Assembly (NCBI RefSeq): GCF_023516595.1
Contig: NZ_JAMGBG010000119.1
Span: 1-64,000, forward strand
Direction: 5' to 3'
Length of the DNA stretch: 64,000 nt
Source of the DNA: Streptomyces neyagawaensis
GTDB taxonomy: Bacteria; Actinomycetota; Actinomycetes; Streptomycetales; Streptomycetaceae
Below, piece by piece: positions 1 through 7,888 of this stretch (position 1 is the stretch's first letter; every line of letters starts with the position of its first letter). A program made the translations under genes and the position numbers. The notes under the pieces are model-generated. The model saw nothing but the letters and a program-made list of their open reading frames with translations, was not told where the DNA came from and ran no database searches.

Positions 1-273
1 CTGCGCTGCTTCGCCCAGGTCGTCGGGGACCGTGCCTTCGACACCGTCGAATACGTCGAGCAGGACTGGACCGCCGAGCAGTGGACCCAGGGCGGCCCCA
101 CCTCCGTCGCCGCCCCCGGCGTGCTCACCGACTTCGGCCAGTGGAGGGACCGCCCCCACCACCGCGTGCACTGGGCGGGCGCCGAGTTCTCCCCCTACTG
201 GAACGGCTACATGGACGGCGCGGTCCGCTCCGGCCGCCACACCGCCACCGAACTCCTCCACCACCAGAACTGA
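1..273 (+). CDS. Flavin monoamine oxidase family protein, C-terminal end (partial)
   Basis: The window opens inside this gene and shows its last 90 codons in frame 1, ending in TGA. The C-terminal signature WAGAEFSPYWNGYMDGAV followed by SG and a run ending in a small hydrophilic tail is typical of FAD-dependent amine oxidases (MAO/LSD1 fold), where this segment closes over the flavin. Such enzymes oxidise amines to aldehydes or imines. The substrate cannot be told from this part. An SRPBCC gene follows after 31 bases on the same strand, so the two are probably cotranscribed. Confidence 0.75.
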   Translation: MRCFAQVVGDRAFDTVEYVEQDWTAEQWTQGGPTSVAAPGVLTDFGQWRDRPHHRVHWAGAEFSPYWNGYMDGAVRSGRHTATELLHHQN

Positions 274-304
274 GCGCAAGCGACATCCGAGAGGAAATCC
301 CGCG

Positions 305-790
305 ATGAACAAGTACGTGGTCAGCGAGACCGCCGTCATCGACGCCCCCGTGACACGAGTCTGGGACGTCATCGCCCGCACCGACCGGTACGCCGAGTGG
401 GTCGCCGGAGCCATCGAGGTCACCGACCACCACGGCGTCGCCACCATCGGCAAGACCTACTCCGAGCGCAACCGCACCCTCGGCCCGCTCAAGACCGACT
501 CGGTCTGGACCGTCGAGGAGATCGTGCCCCTGAAGCGCCGCGTCGACACCGGCGTCGGATTCGCCCCGCTCCAGGACATCACCAACATCTTCGAGTTCCG
601 CCCGGTCCAGACCGCCGACGGACAGGAGGCGACGGAGATGCTCTACCAGGTCGAATACAGCATCGGCCTCGGCCCGCTGGGCCAGCTCCTCGACTCCGTA
701 CAGCAGCCCGCGATGCGCGCCGGAATGCGCACCTCCATGGCCAACCTCAACACCCTGCTCCGTTCCGAGGCATCGAGGACCGCTCGCTGA
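305..790 (+). CDS. SRPBCC family protein (polyketide cyclase/START-like fold)
   Basis: This is a 161-residue protein. The ATG at 305 was chosen because GAGGAAAT lies at 291-298; the open frame extends upstream but there it overlaps the amine oxidase in another frame. The N-terminus (SETAVIDAPVTRVWDVIART) and the pattern of a hydrophobic-ligand pocket with a long C-terminal helix (from about residue 125) fit the SRPBCC superfamily, as in coenzyme Q-binding or polyketide cyclase-like proteins. The family binds hydrophobic ligands and the exact role is unknown. It sits between the amine oxidase and a TetR regulator that may control both. Confidence 0.7.
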   Translation: MNKYVVSETAVIDAPVTRVWDVIARTDRYAEWVAGAIEVTDHHGVATIGKTYSERNRTLGPLKTDSVWTVEEIVPLKRRVDTGVGFAPLQDITNIFEFRPVQTADGQEATEMLYQVEYSIGLGPLGQLLDSVQQPAMRAGMRTSMANLNTLLRSEASRTAR

Positions 791-878
791 CAGACGGTGA
801 ATGCTCCTGGGCCGGCGGCCGGTCCGCCGGTCCAGCCGGCCGCCGCCCAGGAGCGGCCCTCATCATGTACCGACGATT

Positions 879-899
879 TGTCGAGCGACCTGTTCGACA
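879..899. promoter_or_regulatory. Candidate TetR operator palindrome
   Basis: TGTCGA (879-884) and TCGACA (894-899) form a perfect inverted repeat separated by 9 bases. It lies 25 bases before the TetR start at 924, where a promoter is expected. TetR dimers usually bind palindromes of this size next to their own gene, so autoregulation is inferred. No binding evidence is available from sequence. Confidence 0.4.
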
Positions 900-923
900 G
901 ACTGAGTCGGATAGGATCGCTTC

Positions 924-1511
924 ATGGCTCATGTATCCGCGGCGGAGCGCCGCCCACAACTGATCAAGGCGGCCATCGGCCTCATGGCCAGGGAGGGCGT
1001 CGCCGCCGGCAGCACCCGTGCCATCGCCGCCGAGCTCGGCGTGGCCCAGGCGACCCTGCACTACACCTTCGGCACGAAGGAGGAGCTGTACCGGGCCGTC
1101 ATGCAACAGCTCACGCACGACCTCGTCGACCAGGTGACACGGGCCGCGCCCACGGACGCGAGCTTCGAGGAAACCCTCGTCACGCTCGCCGAAGCACTCT
1201 GGCGTACCGTGCTCGAACAGCCCGCGTCGTATCAGCTGCTCACCGAGCTGAGCATGTTCGCCCTGCGTACGCCACACCTGAAGGAGGCTCTTCAGAGCCA
1301 CCACGGCGAGATCCTGGCGGTGACGACGAAGCAGGTCGAGCAGGCCGCCGAACGCACCGGTCACCGGCTCGGCCAGCCCGCCGAGGCGATCGCGAGGTTC
1401 TTCCTGGCCGGCTTCGACGGACTGACGATGCAACACCTCTCCCTGCCGGACGAGGAAGCCGAGCGCGTCTGCCTGCGGTCCTTGGTCTCGGCCGTCCTGG
1501 CCATGGCCTGA
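924..1511 (+). CDS. TetR/AcrR family transcriptional regulator
   Basis: This is a 195-residue protein starting at ATG 924. Residues about 8-55 form the TetR DNA-binding domain: an amphipathic helix (QLIKAAIGLMAREGV), then the helix-turn-helix (TRAIAAELGVAQATLHYTF) and the conserved GTKEELYRAV. The C-terminal two thirds are helical, as in ligand-binding and dimerisation domains of this family. The regulator lies 133 bases after the SRPBCC gene on the same strand and has a perfect palindrome just upstream (879-899). The ligand is unknown; local control of the amine oxidase/SRPBCC pair is an inference. Confidence 0.85.
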   Translation: MAHVSAAERRPQLIKAAIGLMAREGVAAGSTRAIAAELGVAQATLHYTFGTKEELYRAVMQQLTHDLVDQVTRAAPTDASFEETLVTLAEALWRTVLEQPASYQLLTELSMFALRTPHLKEALQSHHGEILAVTTKQVEQAAERTGHRLGQPAEAIARFFLAGFDGLTMQHLSLPDEEAERVCLRSLVSAVLAMA

Positions 1512-1873
1512 AGTCGCTGTCGATCACGACGCCGCACGCGCTGTCCTTCTCGGAGATCCGCAGCCCTCAAACCGGCTGACCGGTTTAGGCGGTAATCGCG
1601 TCCGCTTGGGACCTCAGCCTCGTGGATGACCGCCCGCTTGCCAGGTACCACAACACCCCACAGACTCCGCGTACGAGTCCACGGCCGGGTCCACGCACGC
1701 GACGTGGAAGTGCAGCGCCAATGCAGGCCACGCCGGAATCGAGTGCGACGCGGTCAGCTCCCACGATGAGCGTGCCAGCAGTGGGCTGCGGGCTGGCCCA
1801 GACCCTGTCCGCAAGAAGGCTTGTGTCAGGTGGCGCAGGCGCACCTTGGGTGCACCTCGGCCACGCTTATGCC
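1512..1873. other. Intergenic stretch without a supportable gene
   Basis: The open frames here have unnatural, arginine- and proline-rich translations, and I recognise no family. One reading of about 1665-1770 gives a cysteine-containing peptide (ATWKCSANAGHAGIECDAV) that might be the tail of a small decayed protein upstream of the HTH pseudogene, but it has no good start or ribosome binding site. Confidence 0.3.
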
Positions 1874-2253
1874 GTGCCTCGAGGAATCAGACGTGCCAAG
1901 AAGCCGAGCAGCTTCGTCATCGACGGCGACTGGCCGCACGCCGTGATGGAGCCGCATCGAGGTGCTCTCGTCGCACAGGCCATAGCCCGCAAGCTCGCTG
2001 AGGCGATGGCAGAGCGGGAGTCAGCGCCAACGCCCTCGCGAAGAGGAGCGGTGTCAATCGGCAGGCCATCACCAACGTGCTCAATGGCACGGTCTGGCCC
2101 GACATGTTGTCGTTCGTGGACCTGGAGGGTGCCCTGGGTGTCCTGCTCTGGCCCGACCATACGCAGTGGAGGATCCCCGAGCCAGGTCAGCCAGGGGACC
2201 AAGCCGCTCCCGAGGGGGAAACCTCCCGGCCGAGCCGTGAGGGGGGCTCCTGA
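1874..2253 (+). pseudogene. Small XRE-type HTH protein, frameshifted
   Basis: From GTG 1874 one frame encodes about 49 residues (VPRGIRRAKKPSSFVIDGDW then a helical segment to AEAMAERE). The continuation lies in a different frame from about 2020 and runs to TGA 2251-2253, reading ALAKRSGVNRQAITNVLNGT then WPDM and LWPDH. Joined, this matches a common Streptomyces small DNA-binding protein with an XRE helix-turn-helix in its second half. The change of frame equals loss of one base near 2018-2022. It may be a true pseudogene or an assembly error. It has no obvious target. Confidence 0.5.
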
Positions 2254-2279
2254 GGTGCACGTCTATCCGCCGCAGGTGC

Positions 2280-2530
2280 CGAGGTCCTTCGCGCCGGGCT
2301 TCGGCGAGTGGGTGGTGTGCCACCCGGCAGCGGCCCGGTAGGGGTGGTGGACGGTGCGGAAACGGCGGCCATCCATGGGCGGACGGCTGTCTGTGAGCCC
2401 CGCGCCCGCACTCGCTCCACCGATGGCCAGGCGCGTGGGGTCGACGTCCGCGCGTCCCGCCCGCCAGGTGAGCGGTCTCCACAAGGGGAACCGGGTACAG
2501 CGGGCGGAACGGGAAGAAGACGCCGGAACC
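2280..2530 (-). pseudogene. Alpha/beta-hydrolase (esterase) fragment
   Basis: Read on the minus strand, about 2394-2450 encodes VDPTRLAIGGASAGAGL, the nucleophile-elbow region (GxSxG) of the hormone-sensitive-lipase type of esterases. Upstream pieces (FFPFRPLYPVPL) and downstream pieces fall in other frames. No start codon, catalytic Asp/His region or ribosome binding site can be assembled, so this is a decayed internal fragment and not a functional enzyme. Confidence 0.35.
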
Positions 2531-2757
2531 GTGCGCTGCGGCGGCTCCCGGCGGTTCCAGGTCCCGCCCCTGCGGTGTGCCAGTCCACCGAGGTGACTCC
2601 CGCACACCCCGGGCGCCGACAGGCCCGGAGGGGCGTTGAACGGGCCGTGGATTGCTCGCTGGCGTCCCGCGGTCGCCGCGGCTGATGTCGTTCTCCTCCG
2701 GCGGCGACCGCACCACGCCCCCGCTTTCACACCTGGACACCCCCCTCGAACAGCCGA

Positions 2758-3045
2758 GACGACGTGCCGGTGGCGGTAGCGAGCGACAGTCATCGGGTCG
2801 ATCGCGTATACCCGGCGGCCAGAAGCCTGCAGACAGGTCACAAGGTGTCCACGAGAAGTCTCTATCGCGATCGGGATCGGGTCCTCAGGACTGTCACCGT
2901 GCTCGGCCAGCAAGGGAGCAGGTCCTGCAAGCCCGATGCGTCATCACCGATCCTGAGCTTGCCGAGCAGTCGAGCGTCCTGGTCGACCATGGCGACGTCG
3001 TGGTGATCCTCAGCCCGGTCGATTCCGCAGGTCAAGTACAACGGG
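2758..3045 (-). pseudogene. IS110-family transposase, N-terminal remnant
   Basis: The minus strand encodes the start of an IS110 transposase: CGIDRAEDHHDVAMVDQD contains the first catalytic Asp of the RuvC-like DEDD domain. It continues as LLAEHGDSPEDPIPIAIET and VYAIDPMTVARYRHRH in a second frame. The frame changes near 2920, equivalent to one missing base, and homology stops near 2758. The rest of the transposase is absent. It marks an old insertion and deletion beside the sensor-kinase gene. Confidence 0.6.
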
Positions 3046-3297
3046 CTCTCCTGCTGATCTTCCTGCTGCCGCGCTATCCGCGCGTCGATCAGGCCGCCCC
3101 AAGTACGAGAGCTCTGCACCAGCCCCGGCGGCAGGAGCCCAGCCGACGGCGGACCCGCCCGGAGCCGCCCGCCGCCGGCGCCTGACAACCCTCGGCGCAG
3201 CCATGACGCGGCGTGGCCGACGGTCTGTCGGAACGTCGGACGCCCGTACCGGCGCGAGCACCGCGCATCACCTCTGGCACCCGAAGGCACCGACTCA

Positions 3298-4833
3298 TCA
3301 ACGGCCCTGCCCGAGGTCGGCTGCTGGGAGGAGCAGGCGGAAGGTGCAGCCCTCGCCCGGGACGGTGTCGAGTTCGAGACGGCCGCCGTGGCCCTGGGCG
3401 ATGGCCGCGGCGATGGCGAGGCCGAGGCCGCTCCCGCCGTGGCTGCGGGAACGGGCGGGGTCGGCCCGGTAGAAGCGCTCGAAGACGTGCTCGGCGTCGA
3501 CGGGGGCGAGGCCCGGTCCTTCGTCCGCCACCTCGATCACGCTGACCGGGAGGCGCTCCGGGAGCGGCGGCGATGCGGAGGTGCGTCCCGGCCGGTCGGT
3601 GCCGCCGGTTCCGGGTCCGGTCTCTGTCGTGCCCACCCGTACGTGGACACGGGTGCCCGGCGGCGTGTGGATGCGGGCGTTGGACAGCAGGTTCTCCAGG
3701 ATCTGGCCCAGTCGGCGCGGGTCGCCGACGGTCTCGGCCACGTCGAGTTCCTCGGTGCCGCCCGGATCTGCCGGAGTGGGCAGCGGGCCGAGGTCGACGG
3801 GGTGGGAGTGGCTGTGGACGGCGGCCGCGCTCACTGCGTCCGCCGCGAGCGAGAGCAGGTCGACCCGTTCTCTGCGGTAGGAGGGTTCGCGGTCCAGGGT
3901 GGCGAGCAGTTGGAGGTCGTCGACGAGCAGGCTCATGCGCTCCGCGTTCTGCGCGATGAACCGGTTGGCCTCCCGCAGCTCACGCTCCGGGCGCCGCTCC
4001 GGACGCAGCGCGAGCTGGGCGTACCCCTGGATGGTGGTGAGCGGAGTGCGCAGTTCGTGCCCGGCGTCCGCGATGAACCGGCGCAGCCGTGCCTCGGAGG
4101 TCTCGCGGGCCAGCAGGGCGGTCTGCAGTCTGTCGAGCATGGAGTTCAACACCCGGCCCAGTCGTCCGATCTCGGTGCGCGGGTCGGTGTGCGGCAGTCG
4201 CAGGTCGAGCCGGCCCGCGGTGATGTGCTGGGCAGTTCGTTCCGTCCTGGTCAGTGGCAGCAGCCCCAGCCTCACCACCGACCTGCCCAGGGCGAGCAGG
4301 CCGGCGATCGTGACAGCGAGCAGCACGGCGTTCAGCCACAGCAGCTTCGAGGTGGCGCCGTCGACGGTGTCGAGCGGCAGGGTGACCACCGCGCTCATGC
4401 CGTCCGGGCCAGGGCTGAGCAGTACCCGCCAGCGGCCGTCACCGCTGATGGCGGACACGGTTTCCGGGTGCCCGTCCCTCAGGTCGAGGTCCTGTGCCTG
4501 ATCGGCCAGCCGAGGCCCCGGTTTTGCCTCCGTGCCGAGGGAGTTGTTCAGGCGATGCCCGGAGGAGTCGTAGAAGTAGACGTGGAAATCCGACGGCAGG
4601 GCGTCCAGGTGCTCGGTCGGCGCGGGGAAAGCATTCCGGAGGGCGTCGTGGAAGGTCGGGGTCGGGGGGTGGAACTCCACCAGCTGCTGGTCGACGCGAT
4701 CGAGCAGCCAGGAGCGGAGCACCACGTAGCCGATGGCCTGGGAGGTCAGTACCGCCGCCGTGGCGAGGACGGTGACGCCGAGGATCAGTCGTTGTCGCAG
4801 TGAGCCGGGTGGCCGTGGCAGGCGGGGGATCAC
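3298..4833 (-). CDS. Membrane sensor histidine kinase (OmpR-partner type, HAMP)
   Basis: This is a 511-residue protein. There is a first membrane helix at about 15-40, an extracytoplasmic sensor region at about 41-160, a second membrane helix at about 165-187 and a HAMP linker. The phosphoacceptor H-box is FIADAGHELRTPLTTIQGY with His259. A conserved N-box (ILENLLSNARIH) and G-box (GSGLGLAIAAAIAQ) complete the ATPase domain. The start overlaps the response regulator stop by 4 bases (ATGA at 4830-4833), so the pair is translationally coupled. It is paralogous to the kinase at 10199-11770. Its 3' end is also present as a decayed copy at about 44616-45045. The signal is unknown. Confidence 0.92.
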   Translation of the reverse strand: MIPRLPRPPGSLRQRLILGVTVLATAAVLTSQAIGYVVLRSWLLDRVDQQLVEFHPPTPTFHDALRNAFPAPTEHLDALPSDFHVYFYDSSGHRLNNSLGTEAKPGPRLADQAQDLDLRDGHPETVSAISGDGRWRVLLSPGPDGMSAVVTLPLDTVDGATSKLLWLNAVLLAVTIAGLLALGRSVVRLGLLPLTRTERTAQHITAGRLDLRLPHTDPRTEIGRLGRVLNSMLDRLQTALLARETSEARLRRFIADAGHELRTPLTTIQGYAQLALRPERRPERELREANRFIAQNAERMSLLVDDLQLLATLDREPSYRRERVDLLSLAADAVSAAAVHSHSHPVDLGPLPTPADPGGTEELDVAETVGDPRRLGQILENLLSNARIHTPPGTRVHVRVGTTETGPGTGGTDRPGRTSASPPLPERLPVSVIEVADEGPGLAPVDAEHVFERFYRADPARSRSHGGSGLGLAIAAAIAQGHGGRLELDTVPGEGCTFRLLLPAADLGQGR

Positions 4834-5573
4834 TGCTCCGGCGTTCCCTCGTGGTCGCGGGGCAGCCGCAGGCAGTAGCCGACGCCGCGCACGGTCTGGA
4901 TGAGCGGCGGCTCGAAGGAGTCGATCTTCCTGCGCAGGTAGCGGACGTACGTCTCGATGATCCTGGCGTCACCGGCGAAGTCGTAGCTCCAGACGTGGTC
5001 GAGGATCTGGACCTTGCTCACCACCTGGCCGGCGTTGGACAGGAGGTAGGCCAGGAGCTTGAACTCGGTCGGGGAGAGGGCGATGTACTGTCCCGCGCGG
5101 TGCACCTCGTGAGCGCCCTCGTCGAGTTCGAGGTCGGCGTAGCGCAGGACGCTCGGTAGCGGGAGTGCCGCGTCCACCGGTGCCGTGCGGCGCAGGATGG
5201 CCTCGATACGCAGCAGCACCTCCTCGATGCTGAACGGTTTGGAGACGTAGTCGTCGCCGCCGACGCTCAGGCCCTGGATGCGGTCGTCGGTGCCGGTGCG
5301 GGCGGTCAGGAACAGGATCGGACATTCGTCCCCCGCCGCCCGCAGCCTGCGGGTCACCTCGAAGCCGTCCAGGTCGGGCAGCATCACGTCGAGCAGCACC
5401 AGGTGCGGTCGCAGGCGTTCGACCTCGACGAGGGCGGACTGTCCGGTGTCGGTGCTGCTCACCTCGTATCCGGTCAGGCGGAGCGTCGCCTCCAGCAGGG
5501 TGCGGATGCTGGGCTCGTCCTCGACCACGAGAAGCCGATGTCGCGGACGAGTCGTTGCGGACTGCTCGGTCAT
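4830..5573 (-). CDS. Response regulator, OmpR/PhoB family
   Basis: This is a 247-residue protein. The receiver domain (about 13-125) has the acidic pair in VVEDE, phosphoacceptor Asp62 (LLDVMLPDLDG) and Lys112 (SKPF). The C-terminal winged helix (about 145-240) has the OmpR-type recognition helix region (SPTEFKLLAYLL, ARIIETYVRYLRRKI) and the terminal RGVGYCL hairpin. It overlaps the kinase gene by 4 bases and lies 51 bases after the ArnT-like glycosyltransferase gene on the same strand, so it is probably the distal part of that operon. It is paralogous to 11767-12513. Target genes are inferred to be local. Confidence 0.93.
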   Translation of the reverse strand: MTEQSATTRPRHRLLVVEDEPSIRTLLEATLRLTGYEVSSTDTGQSALVEVERLRPHLVLLDVMLPDLDGFEVTRRLRAAGDECPILFLTARTGTDDRIQGLSVGGDDYVSKPFSIEEVLLRIEAILRRTAPVDAALPLPSVLRYADLELDEGAHEVHRAGQYIALSPTEFKLLAYLLSNAGQVVSKVQILDHVWSYDFAGDARIIETYVRYLRRKIDSFEPPLIQTVRGVGYCLRLPRDHEGTPEQ

Positions 5574-5624
5574 GACGTGATGCTGGTCCGTTCTCCCGGG
5601 TGGTCCCTGTTGCTCCGGCGTCGC

Positions 5625-7871
5625 CTACTTGGCAGTGCAGTCGTAGAGCACGTCGGCTCCTGCTCCGAAGCCCATCGCACTACCGCTGCTCGCCTTCGAC
5701 GTCGTGCCGCCGTACGCCGATGCCGGAACCTGGGTGCAGTTGTCGGCGATCCAGTCGGAACGCTGCTTGCTGTAGTTGCGGGACCCGGTCATGCCCGGCC
5801 TGCCGCCGCTGTTCGTGTCGGAGCCCAGGACGTAGCGTAGTTCCCCGCTCTTCGTCCACTCCTTCAACTGGTCCACCGACGGCGCGTTGTCGCTGCCCGT
5901 GAAACCACCCATGCCGATGACGGTCTCGTCCGAGCCCAGGATGAAGGAGCTGGCGGCCATGGCACCGCCTTCGACGGAGAGCTTGATGCGGGCTTGAGGT
6001 GCGTGCTCCACGGCGTAGTCGAGGATCTTGCGCTGCTCGCTGGTGAGTTCCGCGCCGCCGCCGAAGCCACCGCGTCCGCTCGGGGCCATCCCGGAACCGC
6101 CGCCGGGAAATGACGGCATGTCGCTGTCTCCCGAGGTAGAGCCTCCGGACATGCCGGGCATGCCGGTCGCTCCCCCTGTGGGCATACCGGACGGCATACC
6201 TGACGGCATTCCCGAAGGAACATCGCCGGAGGAGGGCTGACCGGACTGCCCCGAAGGCGCGTCACCACCCGGGAAGCCCGACGGCATCCCCGACGGAAGG
6301 TCGCCGTCGTTCCCGCTCTGCCGGGGCATGCGGCCGCCCCCGCCGAAGCCGAACGTCGTCGGACCGGCCGTCGGGTTGGACCCGCCCATAGCGGATGTCG
6401 AGCCCGGTACGCTGACCGCCCACGCTCCCGGGGCCACCAGGACCGACGCGACGGCAGCACCCACGGCGACCGTCAGCAGCCGACCACGCCGCCGCGCGAG
6501 GAGCAGCAGGACGACCGCGGCGCAGCCGAGCAGCAGGACCGGCCACACCAGCCAGCCGTTCCAGTCGGAGTCACGGCGGACCAGTGCTACGGCCCAGACC
6601 GCGCTGACCACGACCGCGGCCACGCCCACCAGGGGCGCCCAGCGCACGCCGGCACGGTGGACACGGACCAGGGCGGCGGTCAGTCCGCCGCACAGGGCGG
6701 CGATCGCCGGAGCGAGCTGAGTGGTGTAGTAGGGGTGGAAGATGCCCTTCTGTGTCGAGTACACGGCCGCGCAGACCACCAGCCAGGTCCCCCACAGCAG
6801 CCAGCCGGAGGCCGGCAGCAGGGCGTCGGCGGACAGCATGCCGCGTCGGCGCATCACCACGCCGACCAGGGCGACGGCCAAGGCCAGTGCGCTGACCGGC
6901 AGCAGCCAGCTGATCTGGCCGCCCACCTGCGCGTTGAACAACCGGCCCAGGCCGGACGCGCCACCGAACCCGCCGCCGAACCCGCCCATGCTCTGGGACA
7001 TTCCGTCGCTCGAGCCGAAGACCCGGCCCAGCCCGTTGTAGCCGACCACGAGATCCCAGGCCGAACCGTCCTTGCTGCCGCCGATGTAGGGGCGGTCGCC
7101 CGGCCACAGGGCGACCATGGCGACCCACCACAAGGAGGACGCCGCCAGGGTGGCCCCCGCGCCCAGCAGACTCCGCACTCGCGGTATCCAGGGGCCGCTT
7201 CCTCCCACGAGCCAGGCGAGGGTGAACGCGGGAATGACCATCCAGGCGGCGAGCATTTTGGTGAGGAATCCGCACCCGATCAGGAAGCCGCTCGCACACA
7301 GCCACCAGGTCGCGATCCTGCCCTCGGCCTGCAACGCGCGGGTGAGCGCGTACGCCGCGGACACCAGCAGCAGGACGAGCAGCGTGTCGGGGTTGTTGTC
7401 CCGGTTGATGGCCACGGTGATGGGCGTGAGAGTGAGCACCAGTGCGGCGACGAGCGCCGCCCCTTCGCCCGCCCAGCGCCGCACGGTGCGGTGCAGGACG
7501 AGGACCGCCGCCACGCCCTCGATCATCTGCGGCAGCACCAGCGCCCAGCCGTGCAACCCGAAGACCTTGCTGCTGACCACCTGCGGCCACAGCGCGGCCG
7601 GCGGCTTGTCGACCGTGATCACCCCGGCCGGGTCGAAGGAGCCGAAGAGGAAGTTGGTCCAGCTCTTCCCCATCGATTTCACGGCCGCGGAGTAGTAGCT
7701 GTTGGCCCATCCCAGAGAGCCCAGTGCCCAGCCGTACAGGACGGCCGCGAGCACGAGGATCGCTCCGAGTGCGGCCGGTGCCGCCCAGGCGGGCAGCGAG
7801 CGGACGAACGCAGGCGGATCGTCGGGTGTTGAGGCGGCCGTTACGGGCTTGAGGTGCGTGGGATTGCTCAT
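5625..7871 (-). CDS. ArnT/PMT-type polyprenyl-phosphate-dependent glycosyltransferase
   Basis: This is a 748-residue membrane protein. The ATG at 7871 was chosen because it lies 17 bases after the upstream stop and because frame-open codons further upstream overlap the GT2 gene. About ten or more hydrophobic helices occupy residues 1-470. The first loop has SFDPAGVITVDKPP, the acidic-residue region typical of GT39/GT83 enzymes such as ArnT and protein mannosyltransferases. A Gly/Met/Pro-rich linker (about 500-600) contains PSGMPSGMPSGMP repeats. The C-terminal extracytoplasmic domain (about 610-748) resembles the tail found in actinobacterial members. It probably transfers sugars from a polyprenyl carrier made by the adjacent GT2-GtrA protein. 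Acceptor unknown. Confidence 0.85.
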   Translation of the reverse strand: MSNPTHLKPVTAASTPDDPPAFVRSLPAWAAPAALGAILVLAAVLYGWALGSLGWANSYYSAAVKSMGKSWTNFLFGSFDPAGVITVDKPPAALWPQVVSSKVFGLHGWALVLPQMIEGVAAVLVLHRTVRRWAGEGAALVAALVLTLTPITVAINRDNNPDTLLVLLLVSAAYALTRALQAEGRIATWWLCASGFLIGCGFLTKMLAAWMVIPAFTLAWLVGGSGPWIPRVRSLLGAGATLAASSLWWVAMVALWPGDRPYIGGSKDGSAWDLVVGYNGLGRVFGSSDGMSQSMGGFGGGFGGASGLGRLFNAQVGGQISWLLPVSALALAVALVGVVMRRRGMLSADALLPASGWLLWGTWLVVCAAVYSTQKGIFHPYYTTQLAPAIAALCGGLTAALVRVHRAGVRWAPLVGVAAVVVSAVWAVALVRRDSDWNGWLVWPVLLLGCAAVVLLLLARRRGRLLTVAVGAAVASVLVAPGAWAVSVPGSTSAMGGSNPTAGPTTFGFGGGGRMPRQSGNDGDLPSGMPSGFPGGDAPSGQSGQPSSGDVPSGMPSGMPSGMPTGGATGMPGMSGGSTSGDSDMPSFPGGGSGMAPSGRGGFGGGAELTSEQRKILDYAVEHAPQARIKLSVEGGAMAASSFILGSDETVIGMGGFTGSDNAPSVDQLKEWTKSGELRYVLGSDTNSGGRPGMTGSRNYSKQRSDWIADNCTQVPASAYGGTTSKASSGSAMGFGAGADVLYDCTAK
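6178..6222 (-). repeat. 12-base tandem repeats encoding Pro-Ser-Gly-Met
   Basis: In-frame tandem units of 12 bases inside the glycosyltransferase gene encode PSGM-PSGM-PSGM. Related degenerate units extend on both sides (DLPSGMPSGF near 6275-6300 and ATGMPGMSGG near 6140-6165). The same four-residue period occurs in the CotH gene at 12920-13053. Confidence 0.7.
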
Positions 7872-7888
7872 GTAGGAAGTCGCTCTCG

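Noticed and set aside
2081..2740. 219-codon minus-strand frame over the debris region
   Set aside because: Only a short stretch resembles an esterase, and that resemblance is in another frame; the rest is compositionally unnatural.
3388..4803. 471-codon plus-strand frame opposite sensor kinase 1
   Set aside because: Antisense shadow; the minus strand has complete H, N and G boxes.
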